64,000 bases of DNA, taken from CAZAKO01 sp964546145 (GTDB lineage Bacteria > Fidelibacterota > UBA2242). Below, piece after piece: positions 17,520 through 26,875 of the stretch. Both the position numbers and the translations under genes were made by a program. The number at the start of each line of letters is the position of its first letter. The first letter of the stretch is position 1. The DNA lies in NCBI GenBank assembly GCA_964546145.1, contig CAZJIU010000003.1, positions 1-64,000 on the forward strand. The letters are read 5' to 3'. The notes under the pieces were generated by a model, which worked only from the letters and a program-made list of their open reading frames with translations, was not told the origin of the DNA and searched no databases.

Positions 17520-17621
17520 TTATTCGATAGGCTCTCCCAGTTCGTCGTGAAAATTAGTAGTAATTCCTTCAATAATCAAGAACAAATAATCAAGCAGGTG
17601 ATCAGAACGACTCGGCCTCAT
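17520..17621 (-). CDS. Possible 33-residue ORF, doubtful
   Basis: An ATG at 17621 opens a 33-codon frame that overlaps the end of the Trm112-like gene in another frame. The deduced peptide has a hydrophobic middle (LLDYLFLIIEGI) and an acidic tail (HDELGEPIE). No SD is obvious and I recognise no family. It may be chance. Confidence 0.15.
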   Translation of the reverse strand: MRPSRSDHLLDYLFLIIEGITTNFHDELGEPIE

Positions 17622-17766
17622 CAATCAACATAATGGGAATATCATCCCTAATCTCATATTTCAGGCGACAATTATGACAGATCAGTCGGGCATTCTCCCG
17701 ATCATACTCTAGCTCGTTTTTACATTTCGGACATACTAATATCTGGAGCAGCTCCTCTGAAATCAT
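17602..17766 (-). CDS. Trm112/UPF0434 (YcaR-like) family protein
   Basis: A 54-residue protein translated by hand from the ATG at 17766 to TGA at 17602. It has the family's zinc knuckle, C-P-K-C at 12-15 and C-H-N-C at 30-33, and the strongly conserved ending YEIRDDIPIMLIDEAE. Bacterial members are small, of unproven function; eukaryotic Trm112 activates methyltransferases of tRNA, rRNA and release factor. A GAGG lies 5 nt upstream of the start. It is the last gene of the glyA-nrdR-trm112-like direction, followed by a terminator-like hairpin. Confidence 0.9.
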   Translation of the reverse strand: MISEELLQILVCPKCKNELEYDRENARLICHNCRLKYEIRDDIPIMLIDEAESF

Positions 17767-17866
17767 AACTGCCTCATCTTATCTTCTCCACAATTGCAAA
17801 ATAACATCTTTCCAACTATTCATTGCTATTTTTGTTCCTTCAAAATCAGTAAAACTTCCCTTAGCC

Positions 17867-18316
17867 CTATTCGCCCAATTGATCAATCTGGCTGCGGAAT
17901 TCATTCAAATCCTTGAATTTTTTATAGACCGAAGCAAAGCGGACATAGGCAATCTCATCCAGGTCCTTGAGATATTTCATTACCAGCTCACCGATATGGC
18001 TGGATACTACCTCCCCACCGGATTTCTCTTCTATCGCTTTCTCGATATCAATCACGATCGCTTCTAATTTTTCTCTGGAAACAGGTCGTTTATTACAGGC
18101 GATTTTAATACTATTGAATAATTTCTGGTGGTCATACTCCTCACGCCGTCCGTCATTTTTAATAATCATCAATGGATATTCCACAACATATTCATAAGTC
18201 GTAAAACGATGGCTGCAATCCAGGCATTCCCGACGCCGCCGAATGGCATTATTGCGTTGCGCAGCCCGTGAATCAATGACCTTGGTCTCAGCCGAATTAC
18301 AAAATGGACACTTCAT
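17867..18316 (-). CDS. nrdR: Transcriptional repressor NrdR
   Basis: 149 residues from the ATG at 18316. The zinc ribbon is CPFC (3-6) and CLDC (about 31-34) with the intervening RRRRE, followed by an ATP-cone (FTTYEYVVEYPLMIIKNDGR onward). NrdR senses dATP/ATP and represses ribonucleotide reductase genes at NrdR boxes. A longer in-frame extension to 18409 exists but lies inside glyA and is not part of the family, so I reject it. It is directly downstream of glyA (8-nt gap). No NrdR box or nrd gene is seen in the window. Confidence 0.97.
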   Translation of the reverse strand: MKCPFCNSAETKVIDSRAAQRNNAIRRRRECLDCSHRFTTYEYVVEYPLMIIKNDGRREEYDHQKLFNSIKIACNKRPVSREKLEAIVIDIEKAIEEKSGGEVVSSHIGELVMKYLKDLDEIAYVRFASVYKKFKDLNEFRSQIDQLGE

Positions 18317-18323
18317 AGATTTC

Positions 18324-19643
18324 CTATACGTTAATTTCTTGGTATAACGGAAACTGACGGCACAGTTCCCTGACCTCTTGTTTGACTGACGCTTTGACTC
18401 CCTCCTCATCCGAATGGGAGATGACCTTATTAATCAGTCGGGCAATGGTCCGCATCTCATTCTCCTGCATTCCGCGGGTGGTAATAGCCGATGTCCCCAG
18501 CCGGATGCCGCTGGTAATGAAGGGGCTTTTGGTATCGAAAGGTACCATATTTTTATTAGTAGTAATTCCTGATTCTTCGAGCGCAGTCTCCGCCGCCTTT
18601 CCAGTGATATTCTTATTGGTCAGATCGATTAGCATCAAATGAGTATCGGTTCCCCCAGAGATCAATTGATAATCCATTTGCATTAATTCCTCTGCGAGGA
18701 TTTGCGCATTCCGCATCACCTGTTGGGCATAGGATTTAAAAGAGGGTTGCAATGCCTCGCCAAAGGCAACTGCTTTAGCGGCAATAACGTGCATCAGCGG
18801 CCCGCCCTGGATTCCGGGCATGACATTTGAGTCAATAATTTCAGACATCATTTTCAGCCGCCCGCTTTTCGGCGCCACTATCCCCAAGGGATTTTCATAA
18901 TTTTTACCCATGAGGATTAAACCACCCCGCGGACCACGCAGCGTTTTATGGGTAGTCGAGGTAACCACATGACAATACGGAATGGGACTGGGGTGCAACC
19001 CGGCAGCAATTAAACCCGCCGGATGAGCAATATCCGCCATAAGGAACGCACCAACATCATCGGCAATTTCCCGAAATCTAGCGAAATCAATAAACCGGGG
19101 ATAAGCACTTCCGCCAGCGATTATCATCTTAGGGTGGTGCTCTTGAGCCAGTTCTGTCAGACGGTCATAGTCAATCCGACCGGTTTCTTGCTTGACCCCA
19201 TACGAAACAATATGAAACAATTTGCCGGAAAAATTCACCGGACTGCCGTGGGTTAGGTGCCCGCCATGCGCCAGATTCATTCCCAGCACCGTATCACCAG
19301 TCTGCAAAAAAGAGAAATAGATTGCCATATTTGCCTGAGACCCGGAATGCGGTTGAACATTAGCATATTCCGCAGCAAAAAGTTGCTTCACCCGGTCTCG
19401 GGCCAGATTTTCAGCAATATCCACCGCTCCACAACCGCCATAGTAACGTTTGCCCGGATAACCCTCGGCATACTTGTTAGTCAGTGCCGAACCGGCTGCT
19501 TCCAGGACCGCCGGACTGACGAAATTTTCCGAAGCAATCAGTTCCAAAGTGTCGCGCTCTCGCTCAAATTCAGCCGTAACCGCTGCCATTAATTCTGGAT
19601 CAACTTTACGTAAATAATCAAAGTCCACAGTATTTTTCCTCAA
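18324..19643 (-). CDS. glyA: Serine hydroxymethyltransferase
   Basis: 439 residues. It interconverts serine and glycine with tetrahydrofolate, feeding one-carbon units to the purine enzymes also present in the window. The PLP lysine motif is [12 protein letters not shown], with the typical N-terminal ELIASENF and [10 protein letters not shown]. It is cytoplasmic. Its start overlaps the end of rpiB by 26 nt, so the two are co-translated. An rpiB-glyA-nrdR order is common in bacteria. Confidence 0.98.
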   Translation of the reverse strand: MRKNTVDFDYLRKVDPELMAAVTAEFERERDTLELIASENFVSPAVLEAAGSALTNKYAEGYPGKRYYGGCGAVDIAENLARDRVKQLFAAEYANVQPHSGSQANMAIYFSFLQTGDTVLGMNLAHGGHLTHGSPVNFSGKLFHIVSYGVKQETGRIDYDRLTELAQEHHPKMIIAGGSAYPRFIDFARFREIADDVGAFLMADIAHPAGLIAAGLHPSPIPYCHVVTSTTHKTLRGPRGGLILMGKNYENPLGIVAPKSGRLKMMSEIIDSNVMPGIQGGPLMHVIAAKAVAFGEALQPSFKSYAQQVMRNAQILAEELMQMDYQLISGGTDTHLMLIDLTNKNITGKAAETALEESGITTNKNMVPFDTKSPFITSGIRLGTSAITTRGMQENEMRTIARLINKVISHSDEEGVKASVKQEVRELCRQFPLYQEINV

Positions 19644-20073
19644 GTTGGTGAATTTTATTGACTCGTTGCTGATGGCGACCGCCCTCCCAACCGGTTTCCA
19701 GCCAGGCAGTCAAAAATCGCTTGGCCTGATCGGCATTAAGATGATCGGCACCAAAACAGACTATGTTGGCATGGTTATGCTGGCGGCTTATCCGGGCTAC
19801 TTCCTCAGAATAGGCCAAAGCAGCCCGAATACCAGGTATTTTGTTGGCCGCAATTGACATCCCTATCCCACTGCGACAGATTAAAACTCCAACATCGGCT
19901 CTCTGCTGATTAACCTCATCGGCAACCAGCACGGCATAGTCAGGATAATCATCGGCTTGCTCGGTAAAGGCACCGCAATCAATTACCTGATGTCTCTGGG
20001 ATTTGGCATATTCTACCAACGCTGCTTTGAGGGTAATCCCGCCGTGATCGGCACCAAATGCAATCTTCATCAA
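19618..20073 (-). CDS. rpiB: Ribose-5-phosphate isomerase B
   Basis: 151 residues. It interconverts ribose-5-phosphate and ribulose-5-phosphate. RpiB signatures are GADHGG near the N-terminus, the catalytic-Cys segment [16 protein letters not shown] and [10 protein letters not shown]. Length is typical. The start overlaps the stop of the preceding lipoprotein gene (ATGA-type coupling). rpe, the partner epimerase, is at 55.7-56.4 kb. Confidence 0.97.
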   Translation of the reverse strand: MMKIAFGADHGGITLKAALVEYAKSQRHQVIDCGAFTEQADDYPDYAVLVADEVNQQRADVGVLICRSGIGMSIAANKIPGIRAALAYSEEVARISRQHNHANIVCFGADHLNADQAKRFLTAWLETGWEGGRHQQRVNKIHQLEEKYCGL

Positions 20074-21362
20074 TCAGTACTCACATTCACATCAATCCAA
20101 CTATAACAATCCAATCGGGGTCGAAAAACGGTACGCTCCTTCCCGCTGGCGTCGTACCTATTCATAAACCAATCTTCACGGGATGGAATCAGATACTCTT
20201 TGAGCAGGTCAAGCCGAGACTGGACCCCATATTCACCCAAACCCTTAGCCTTGCGGTAATCGTCATATGCTAATTTATATACCAGCTTGTCTTCAAAACT
20301 CTTCGGCTGACGTGAACTACTGTAATATTCAGCAGCCATATAAAAAACATCGGCGCGGATTTTATATGCCAAGCTGGAGTTTCCCAACGATACCGCTTTA
20401 TTCGCCCAGGAGTAGGCAGTCGGAAAATCAACCAGGTTAATATACATCTTAGTAATATCATCCAGAATACTCAAATCCTTCGAATCAATATTTTTGGCGA
20501 TATGCTCATAAGCCCCTGCCGCCTCCTTGTAGCGTCCCATTGTCTTGTATAAGTCGGCTAATTTTTCCCAGGCATCCTTATTGCGTAAATCCAGTGCGGT
20601 AACTTTTTTATATACCTCAATTGCCTTATCATACTGGAGCTTATCGGTTAAGGCTTTGGCATATTCGAAACCATACCGGATATTGGTTGGATTTTTTTCC
20701 CATTGTTCCTGGATGATTTTCGTGGGATCAATCCCCAGCTTATTGAAGACAACCCGCTGGTCATTGAGCGCCTGCTCATCATTGGGATTAATTTCCAGGA
20801 TTTTTTCGATGCCCCAGCGCATATCCTCAAAACGATTCTGTTCGAAGCAGAGCTTAACATACTTCCGGTAGAGATCAATATTATCAGGCTTGAGCTCGAT
20901 TATCTTTTCATATTCCCTGATTTCCAGATCATATTTTTTCTGGATGTGATAAATATAGGCGATGTTCTCGAGCAGGAACATATTGTCCGGCAAATACTTT
21001 TGACCTTCGATAAAAACATACAGGGCACTATCATAATAGACATCAGCAGTTTTGGCTAATTGAAGATATGCTCTTCCGAAAAAGGGATAAATATCCTGGG
21101 CATATTCTTCCTGACAGCCATATTCCAACATCTTTCGATAATTTGAAATTGTGCTGCGCCAATTCTGATTCTGGTAGTAACTATAGGCAAAATTCAAATA
21201 GAGATCACATTTATCCCGATCAACATGTTGCTTTTCGGGTGTCGGGGTAGCGACTTGTTCGATTTCAGTCAGGTCCTCCGGTGGAACACAATTTATTTGG
21301 ACAAGTATCATGGTAAGTCCTATAATAATAAGCCAGCAATACCTCAAGATTGGATTTTTCAT
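20070..21362 (-). CDS. TPR-repeat envelope (lipo)protein
   Basis: 430 residues. An N-terminal hydrophobic segment ends in VQINC25, a non-standard lipobox (Asn at -1). At least eight helix pairs of TPR type follow (for example YDLEIREYEKIIELKPDNID, YDKAIEVYKKVTALDLRNKD, YKEAAGAYEHIAKN). TPR scaffolds of this kind hold envelope complexes together. It is first in transcription order relative to rpiB and downstream of an outer-membrane barrel gene. No enzymatic motif is present. Confidence 0.75.
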   Translation of the reverse strand: MKNPILRYCWLIIIGLTMILVQINCVPPEDLTEIEQVATPTPEKQHVDRDKCDLYLNFAYSYYQNQNWRSTISNYRKMLEYGCQEEYAQDIYPFFGRAYLQLAKTADVYYDSALYVFIEGQKYLPDNMFLLENIAYIYHIQKKYDLEIREYEKIIELKPDNIDLYRKYVKLCFEQNRFEDMRWGIEKILEINPNDEQALNDQRVVFNKLGIDPTKIIQEQWEKNPTNIRYGFEYAKALTDKLQYDKAIEVYKKVTALDLRNKDAWEKLADLYKTMGRYKEAAGAYEHIAKNIDSKDLSILDDITKMYINLVDFPTAYSWANKAVSLGNSSLAYKIRADVFYMAAEYYSSSRQPKSFEDKLVYKLAYDDYRKAKGLGEYGVQSRLDLLKEYLIPSREDWFMNRYDASGKERTVFRPRLDCYSWIDVNVSTD

Positions 21363-21384
21363 CGTAAATCCTTCCTACTTAACG

Positions 21385-22593
21385 TTAATCCCGTCTATAT
21401 TTACGAAACCACAATTCCCCTGTAGTCACGCTGACATAGAAAGACAGGACCTTCTCTTTGCCAGCAATATTATTCAGAAAACCATCCCGAACTGAACTAA
21501 CAACAGCCAGGTCAATCCGACTTAAGTTATAATGAAAGGGTATTCCCATTCCCAGACTTATTCCAGTTTCCGTTAATCCTCCGGCTTGATAGATTGAGCC
21601 CGATTTATAATACACTCCCCCTCTTAAGATTAACTTCCGCCAGATTGGTTCGCCAAATTTCGGTGGTCGGTTACTTTCAATTCCAATTCCTACGAAGGAC
21701 GAGTTTTGGGCTTTAATTGGTTCGAAAACAATAAAATCTGCAAACATTGTTTTCGGAACCATAGAATAGGCAATATCCAAAGAAAAAGCAAGTACATCGT
21801 GCCACTTTTTCCGCAGTCCTAACTGTAAATGAGAAGGAAAGGAAATCCTGCTTTTCGCCGTCGTACTGTCAGGTCCGTAATAAAAATCATAGATGCGATA
21901 GGTATTAAAATTCAGCGGCCAATCCAGATAAAGAGCCAACTCTAAATCCTGGCGCTTGTTAGCCCAATAACTTCCCAGACCAAGCTGAGTTCCCTCAATA
22001 TCGGTGTACTTACTAGTATAACTATTAATACTCCCGTCATAATCAATGTCAGTGGCTATTTTAGAGAGGTAGCTGCCAAAGTTAACCATGATTTTAAGTC
22101 CCAGGCACCATTGAGGATTGATCCGGTAACCACCGCCCATGAAAAATTGGGAAATGCCGCCCTTAATATTCACATCTGCTGAATAATAAACCGGTGTTGC
22201 TCCAAAATCAGTTGAATCCACAAAAGTTTTTTGAGCAACCATACGGGTCAACGGGGCAATCCCTATCGCAATGCCGATTGACTTCTTCACCGGCACCTTA
22301 AAAGAAAAACCGAGGAACTGAGTCAAAAATTGGTTTGCAGTACCTTGTTCATCGGTTAGTCCGGATGAACCCAGCTGTCCCTGGATCGAGGTTGTGACAA
22401 AACCATTCCAGAGGGCTGGATTCAGCAGATTCAGACTGATTGAATCCGGCATAGCTAAACCGGTATTGCCTAGAGCAATACTGCGAACCGAGAAACTTGG
22501 TGATGGCATCCCAAAGCCATATTGAGCATAATTGGAATTCTGTCCCCACAATATCCCGGTTAATCCAATCCACAATAGAAATCGCTTACCCAT
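21385..22593 (-). CDS. PorV/FadL-like outer-membrane beta-barrel
   Basis: 402 residues with a signal peptide (ends ILWGQ). The N-terminal part of the mature protein (SVRSIALGNTGLAMPDS, LNPALW) has the pattern of PorV-type and FadL-like barrels in FCB genomes. Alternating strands run to a C-terminal FYVSVTTGELWFRKYRRD. The ligand is unknown. It overlaps nothing and follows the DNRLRE-like lipoprotein by 4 nt, indicating one transcript. Confidence 0.7.
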   Translation of the reverse strand: MGKRFLLWIGLTGILWGQNSNYAQYGFGMPSPSFSVRSIALGNTGLAMPDSISLNLLNPALWNGFVTTSIQGQLGSSGLTDEQGTANQFLTQFLGFSFKVPVKKSIGIAIGIAPLTRMVAQKTFVDSTDFGATPVYYSADVNIKGGISQFFMGGGYRINPQWCLGLKIMVNFGSYLSKIATDIDYDGSINSYTSKYTDIEGTQLGLGSYWANKRQDLELALYLDWPLNFNTYRIYDFYYGPDSTTAKSRISFPSHLQLGLRKKWHDVLAFSLDIAYSMVPKTMFADFIVFEPIKAQNSSFVGIGIESNRPPKFGEPIWRKLILRGGVYYKSGSIYQAGGLTETGISLGMGIPFHYNLSRIDLAVVSSVRDGFLNNIAGKEKVLSFYVSVTTGELWFRKYRRD

Positions 22594-22597
22594 AGAG

Positions 22598-23857
22598 CTA
22601 TTGTTCTTTCATGGTTAGGATTTCAATATAGGGACGACTTTCAGCTGGATTCAGTGCACTGGCATTATAGAAACTCAAGGTAGCAATATTCAAGTCACCA
22701 GTCGTTGCCCAAAGAACCAGCCCATAGTTCTCAACATAATCACTGGTAATCCCTTGAATGATACTTTTTATATCAATATCAACATAGGCACTAGTATCTG
22801 AGATTGAGTGATAAAGATCGTAGGAATATTGTTTCGGATCGTAATCCGGGTCTCCGAACTTAGCAGAATCAAGAGCAGTAATGTAGAGATAATAAAGCTG
22901 TCCATATAGCTGGTTTGCTTGAGAATTGATCGTCAGATGGAGATTTGCCTTGGCAATCAAGGCATTCTTATCAGGAATTATGTTCTGCAGATTGAATTTT
23001 AGAAAAGCATGAGCTGACCTGCCGGAGCTGACGAACAACGCCGTTTCCGATTTAAAACTTTTCTTATATTGAATAATCGAGAGATCACTGCTAGGTAAAA
23101 TCTTTATGGTAGCAGTATCACCGTCCTCAAAATAACTCACCTGCAGCCAGGGATCATACGAAGTCTCCTTGGAATATAAAGCCTGGATGCAGGCGATGTC
23201 ACTGGATGCCGGTTGAAGTACCAACGTATAATCGGTATTCGTTTCGTCGTACCAATTACAGACTAATTGGGTATCCAGCGCTACTGAAAAGGTGTCTTCC
23301 TTCTCACAAACCAGGGTTGCTAAAAATGTCAGATTATAACTATCGAGATTAAAATCAAGCACGGTACTGCTGTCTTCCGTCCAGGGATCCACTCCTCCAT
23401 TTAATAATTGAGAAATGGAAATTTCTACCGTGGGGGTGTCATTCCCTAACAGGTAGAACTTGTGAAAAGATTGCAGATTTAGAGTCACCCCGATCAAGCT
23501 ATCCAGCGTATCAGGTAATGCCGCGAGATTATCGAATTTCAGCAAGGTATAAGTTTGGACATTCTCGTCATTGCCAACAAAAAGAATATTGGAGCCGCCC
23601 GGATAGGGTGTTAATGTCTGTTGGCTATACTCGATTGAATCGGTGGAATCGGGAATTATATAGGTGTTAAATTCCAGCGGGGCAACATTTGATTGCAGAA
23701 CGGGTATCTTTTCTTCACAATGAATCATCCATAATAATAGGCTAAGAATCCCCAGCTTCGTGAGATAATGTAAAAATGGGATACTTTGTTGACACGTTAA
23801 ACGCCCCAAATGACGTTTCGGTTGACTAGATCCGTTCCACAATCCTGACAATTTCAT
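22598..23857 (-). CDS. Lipoprotein with two DNRLRE-like beta-sandwich domains
   Basis: 419 residues. A hydrophobic stretch ends in LLLWMIHC47, a probable lipobox. The long, basic N-terminus before it is unusual and the real start may lie downstream. Two repeats have the DNRLRE/jelly-roll pattern: TYTLLKFDNL ... PWLQVSYFEDGD and HAFLKFNLQNI ... SRPYIEILTM. Such domains are found in secreted adhesins and wall proteins. The first 32 nt overlap the preceding gene. It is probably a surface or periplasmic lipoprotein working with the barrel downstream. Confidence 0.65.
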   Translation of the reverse strand: MKLSGLWNGSSQPKRHLGRLTCQQSIPFLHYLTKLGILSLLLWMIHCEEKIPVLQSNVAPLEFNTYIIPDSTDSIEYSQQTLTPYPGGSNILFVGNDENVQTYTLLKFDNLAALPDTLDSLIGVTLNLQSFHKFYLLGNDTPTVEISISQLLNGGVDPWTEDSSTVLDFNLDSYNLTFLATLVCEKEDTFSVALDTQLVCNWYDETNTDYTLVLQPASSDIACIQALYSKETSYDPWLQVSYFEDGDTATIKILPSSDLSIIQYKKSFKSETALFVSSGRSAHAFLKFNLQNIIPDKNALIAKANLHLTINSQANQLYGQLYYLYITALDSAKFGDPDYDPKQYSYDLYHSISDTSAYVDIDIKSIIQGITSDYVENYGLVLWATTGDLNIATLSFYNASALNPAESRPYIEILTMKEQ

Positions 23858-24665
23858 TTGCTAATCGTTGCCACTCTTCCGGAGTGTCGTTCTTGATTTT
23901 AAAGGTCGAAACTCGTTTTTTATTCTCTTCCAACAACTTCTTGAAAACCGGGTCAATCTGGTATTTTTTCAGCAAATCCTCCTGATTACTAATAAACAGG
24001 GTATGATGGCTGTATTGCCAGGCAGCTGCGACACAGTCCGCCCGCTTCCCCTTCTCAACCAAATCGCGATTCAAGTCGGGTATCCCAACGCTGCGATAAT
24101 CGTCTAAGAGATATTTGGAGAGCGGATTTTTGGAATGCAATACCAGCAGAATTTTAACACCCTCAAAATAGGTTCTATCCAAAATATTGGAATGAATCAT
24201 TAGCGGAATCATACTCATCTGCCAGTCATTGCAAATAATCACATCCGGCCGCCATCTTAAATAATTCAGGGTAGTCAGGGCCGCAGAGGCAAAATAACCA
24301 AATCGGATGGCGTTCCGGCCAGTATCAGCATCGGGCTCCTCCTGATACAAATCAGGAATAGTATTGGAATAATACCCATCATGCTCAAGAAAATATACTT
24401 GAACCTTGGTATTCGGAATAAATGCCGATTTGACACTGGCTTTCAAACTCTCATTACGGTACTGTAAGTCCATTTCCCGCAGGCGAATAACCTCCCGCAG
24501 GATATAGCGGCGTTCACTGATAAAAGAGTATTTGGGCATCATCAGGCGAAAATCGAATTTCCGTTCGTTAAAAATAATCGGGATCTCCTTGGAAAAATCA
24601 GCTAACGGATAGCATTCGGCAAAAGGAACGATCTCGGATGTTAAAAAATAGATACGCTTAATCAT
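23826..24665 (-). CDS. Half-length glycogen/starch synthase (GT5) homologue, probably non-catalytic
   Basis: 279 residues, matching only the N-terminal Rossmann half of GT5 glycogen synthases (about 480 residues). Family landmarks are IYFLTSEIVPFA at the N-terminus and PDVIICNDWQMSMIPL. The K-T-G-G-L loop that binds ADP-glucose is replaced by E17-C-Y-P-L21, and the C-terminal half with the catalytic E-x7-E is absent. Short GT5-like proteins of this type occur in Bacteroidetes. I infer a binding or regulatory role, not polymer synthesis. It sits between a CpoB-like gene and a lipoprotein gene, not with glg genes. Confidence 0.8.
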   Translation of the reverse strand: MIKRIYFLTSEIVPFAECYPLADFSKEIPIIFNERKFDFRLMMPKYSFISERRYILREVIRLREMDLQYRNESLKASVKSAFIPNTKVQVYFLEHDGYYSNTIPDLYQEEPDADTGRNAIRFGYFASAALTTLNYLRWRPDVIICNDWQMSMIPLMIHSNILDRTYFEGVKILLVLHSKNPLSKYLLDDYRSVGIPDLNRDLVEKGKRADCVAAAWQYSHHTLFISNQEDLLKKYQIDPVFKKLLEENKKRVSTFKIKNDTPEEWQRLANEIVRIVERI

Positions 24666-24669
24666 AATT

Positions 24670-25539
24670 TCATTTCACAAACTGTTTGGCGTTTTTGACA
24701 TATTCACTCTGCGGATAATAATCAATTAGCCGCTGAAACTCCGCCATGGCATTTTCGCGTTCTCCCAAAGCGGCATAGCATAATCCCAGTTTGAACTGGG
24801 CATCATCATCCTTATTGGTACCTTTAAAATCAAAAACCTTCTCGAATTCGATAATGGCTCGCCGATATTGTTTCATTGAATAATAACACTCCCCAATCCA
24901 GTATTGCGCATTATCGGCAAGTTCATGGCTCTTATCCTCTTGCAGTAACTGCGTAAACAGAGCGAGAGCCTGTTCATTCTGACCATTCTGATGATAAGTA
25001 AGTGCCTGGAGATAGCGATCGCGGTAATTTCCACCTGCGGCACTAACCGACGTGCTCATCTCCGTTCCGCTTAAGGACTTCGCCTCACTTAGACTGGCAG
25101 ACAGAGAAACAATGCGATTTTCCAGAATCACGAGCTGCGAAAGGATTTCAAAATTCAGACTATCGGTATAAGCAGTACGCCTTTTATAAAGCTCTATCTG
25201 ACGACCCAGCTTCAGCATATCCTGACTCAGGCTCGCGGTTGACTTCTCCAGAACTTTAATTGAACTGTCCAGCTGAGCAAGCTCACGATCATATCGAATC
25301 ACCTGTGGTTTCTCCTGAGATTCCAGGGCCTTCACCCTCGCCGAGAGTGCATTGACAGATTTAATTGTCTTATCCAATTGATTCTCAAGAGTTGCAATCT
25401 TAGCGGACGTTTCGGTATCAGTCGTCGGTTGAACTTTATCTTTTGCTTGCAGTTCCAGATTCCCTAATGAGATTCCCCAAATCGCAATAAAAACAACGCT
25501 TAACACTCTTGCATTTAAAAACGGATTAATTCTTCTCAT
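24670..25539 (-). CDS. CpoB/YbgF-like coiled-coil TPR protein
   Basis: 289 residues from the ATG at 25539 (a TTG at 25575 would add 12 residues and is less likely). The signal sequence ends around LELQAKDK. A coiled-coil region spans about 45-140 (ALESQEKPQ, LDSSIKVLEKS). C-terminal TPR units include NAQYWIGECYYSMKQY and AQFKLGLCYAALGE. This is the architecture of CpoB/YbgF, the periplasmic protein of the Tol-Pal system that links outer-membrane constriction to peptidoglycan synthesis. No tol genes are adjacent, but the rodA-mrdA-mre cluster is immediately upstream. Confidence 0.8.
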   Translation of the reverse strand: MRRINPFLNARVLSVVFIAIWGISLGNLELQAKDKVQPTTDTETSAKIATLENQLDKTIKSVNALSARVKALESQEKPQVIRYDRELAQLDSSIKVLEKSTASLSQDMLKLGRQIELYKRRTAYTDSLNFEILSQLVILENRIVSLSASLSEAKSLSGTEMSTSVSAAGGNYRDRYLQALTYHQNGQNEQALALFTQLLQEDKSHELADNAQYWIGECYYSMKQYRRAIIEFEKVFDFKGTNKDDDAQFKLGLCYAALGERENAMAEFQRLIDYYPQSEYVKNAKQFVK

Positions 25540-25634
25540 TACCTTAACAATGTTAAAATTGGACCTGCTATTCAACCGAAAAGCTACGAAACTCCCTTTA
25601 AAAAACCAATTTAAATTTTAATTGTTCAGTAAGT

Positions 25635-26870
25635 TTATCGAGGACGCTCACTGCCGAAATTTAAAACCAGTCCAATCAGAAGGAAACAGGTGATGACGAA
25701 TGAGCCCCCATAGCTCAGGAAGGGTAATGGTAAACCGGTAACCGGCAACAAGCCGATAGTCATGCCAATATTAACGGCAGCATGAAAAAACAGGATGCTT
25801 GTCACTCCAATAATAATCAGCGAGCTAAAGCGGTCACGTTGATGATAAGCTTGATTGATCAAAATAAGAAACAGGATCAAGAAAAGGCAGATGATGAAAA
25901 TAACTCCGGCAAAGCCATACTCCTCACCAACGACCGAGAAAATAAAATCGTTGTGCTGTTCGGGTAAGAATTTTAAATGGGTTTGGGTACCATGTCCAAT
26001 GCCTTTACCAAATAGTCCTCCAGAACCAATTGCGGTCTGCGATTGGATTACCTGATAACCAGAACCTTGCGGGTCAGCATAAATATTAAACATTGTCATA
26101 ATCCGGTTCTGTTGATAGGGTTTCAGATTATTCCAGATTACCGGCGTCACAAAACCCAGTGAGAGGTTGAAAACGAATAACACAATCGCCAGCCAGAGTT
26201 TCTCTTTACTGAAATATAGAACCACCAGCAGCAAGACGATCCAAATAAAAAAACTATAAAAACTAAAGGCTGTAATGATGCTAATAACCGGTGCACATAT
26301 GATGAATAGATGGTACAATCGGGCTCCCGCCCAAAACAGTATTGGGAAGACCAACATCAGGTAAATTATCGAGGTTCCTAAATCCGGTTGACGTAGCACA
26401 ATTGCCAGCGGTAAAATTACCAATAATAGTGGCACAATCAAGGATTTAAAATCTGAGATTACCAGTTCTGTTTTTGACAAATAACGAGCAATTGCAAATA
26501 TGATCCAAATCTTCATCAACTCCGATGGCTGAAATTGGAACGGTCCCAGGTGCACCCAGCGTTTTGCCACAGCATCCGAAACACCAATAAAATAAGGTGC
26601 AATTATTAAGACAATTCCAATCCAGTATCCAATATAAGCAGCATCGAACAGAGTCTTCCGCTGAATGAATATGATCGAGATCATGCAGATTGCACCGAAA
26701 ATCATCCAGATAAGCTGTTTGCCCACAACCTTTTTAAAAAAGGGGGCCGTGATGTTAAGCGAGGCACTGTATAGGGCCAGCAATCCAGCTAGGCAGAGTA
26801 ATCCCACCGTAACTACCACTGCAACATTGAGATTAGATACTGATGTATTAAGTAGCTTTATTCTCCTCAC
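25635..26870 (-). CDS. rodA: Rod-shape peptidoglycan polymerase RodA
   Basis: 411 residues, ten predicted membrane helices, SEDS family. It polymerises lipid II during side-wall growth together with PBP2. Visible motifs are WVHLGPFQFQPSELMK and the C-terminal GLLPVTGLPLPFLSYGGS. The start is GTG at 26870, a few bases after the mrdA stop. The adjacent mrdA product is the expected partner transpeptidase. Confidence 0.96.
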   Translation of the reverse strand: MRRIKLLNTSVSNLNVAVVVTVGLLCLAGLLALYSASLNITAPFFKKVVGKQLIWMIFGAICMISIIFIQRKTLFDAAYIGYWIGIVLIIAPYFIGVSDAVAKRWVHLGPFQFQPSELMKIWIIFAIARYLSKTELVISDFKSLIVPLLLVILPLAIVLRQPDLGTSIIYLMLVFPILFWAGARLYHLFIICAPVISIITAFSFYSFFIWIVLLLVVLYFSKEKLWLAIVLFVFNLSLGFVTPVIWNNLKPYQQNRIMTMFNIYADPQGSGYQVIQSQTAIGSGGLFGKGIGHGTQTHLKFLPEQHNDFIFSVVGEEYGFAGVIFIICLFLILFLILINQAYHQRDRFSSLIIIGVTSILFFHAAVNIGMTIGLLPVTGLPLPFLSYGGSFVITCFLLIGLVLNFGSERPR

Positions 26871-26875
26871 CTTCG

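Noticed and set aside
18317..18409. 31-residue N-terminal extension of NrdR
   Set aside because: It lies inside glyA and NrdR always begins with the zinc-ribbon MKCPFC-type sequence.
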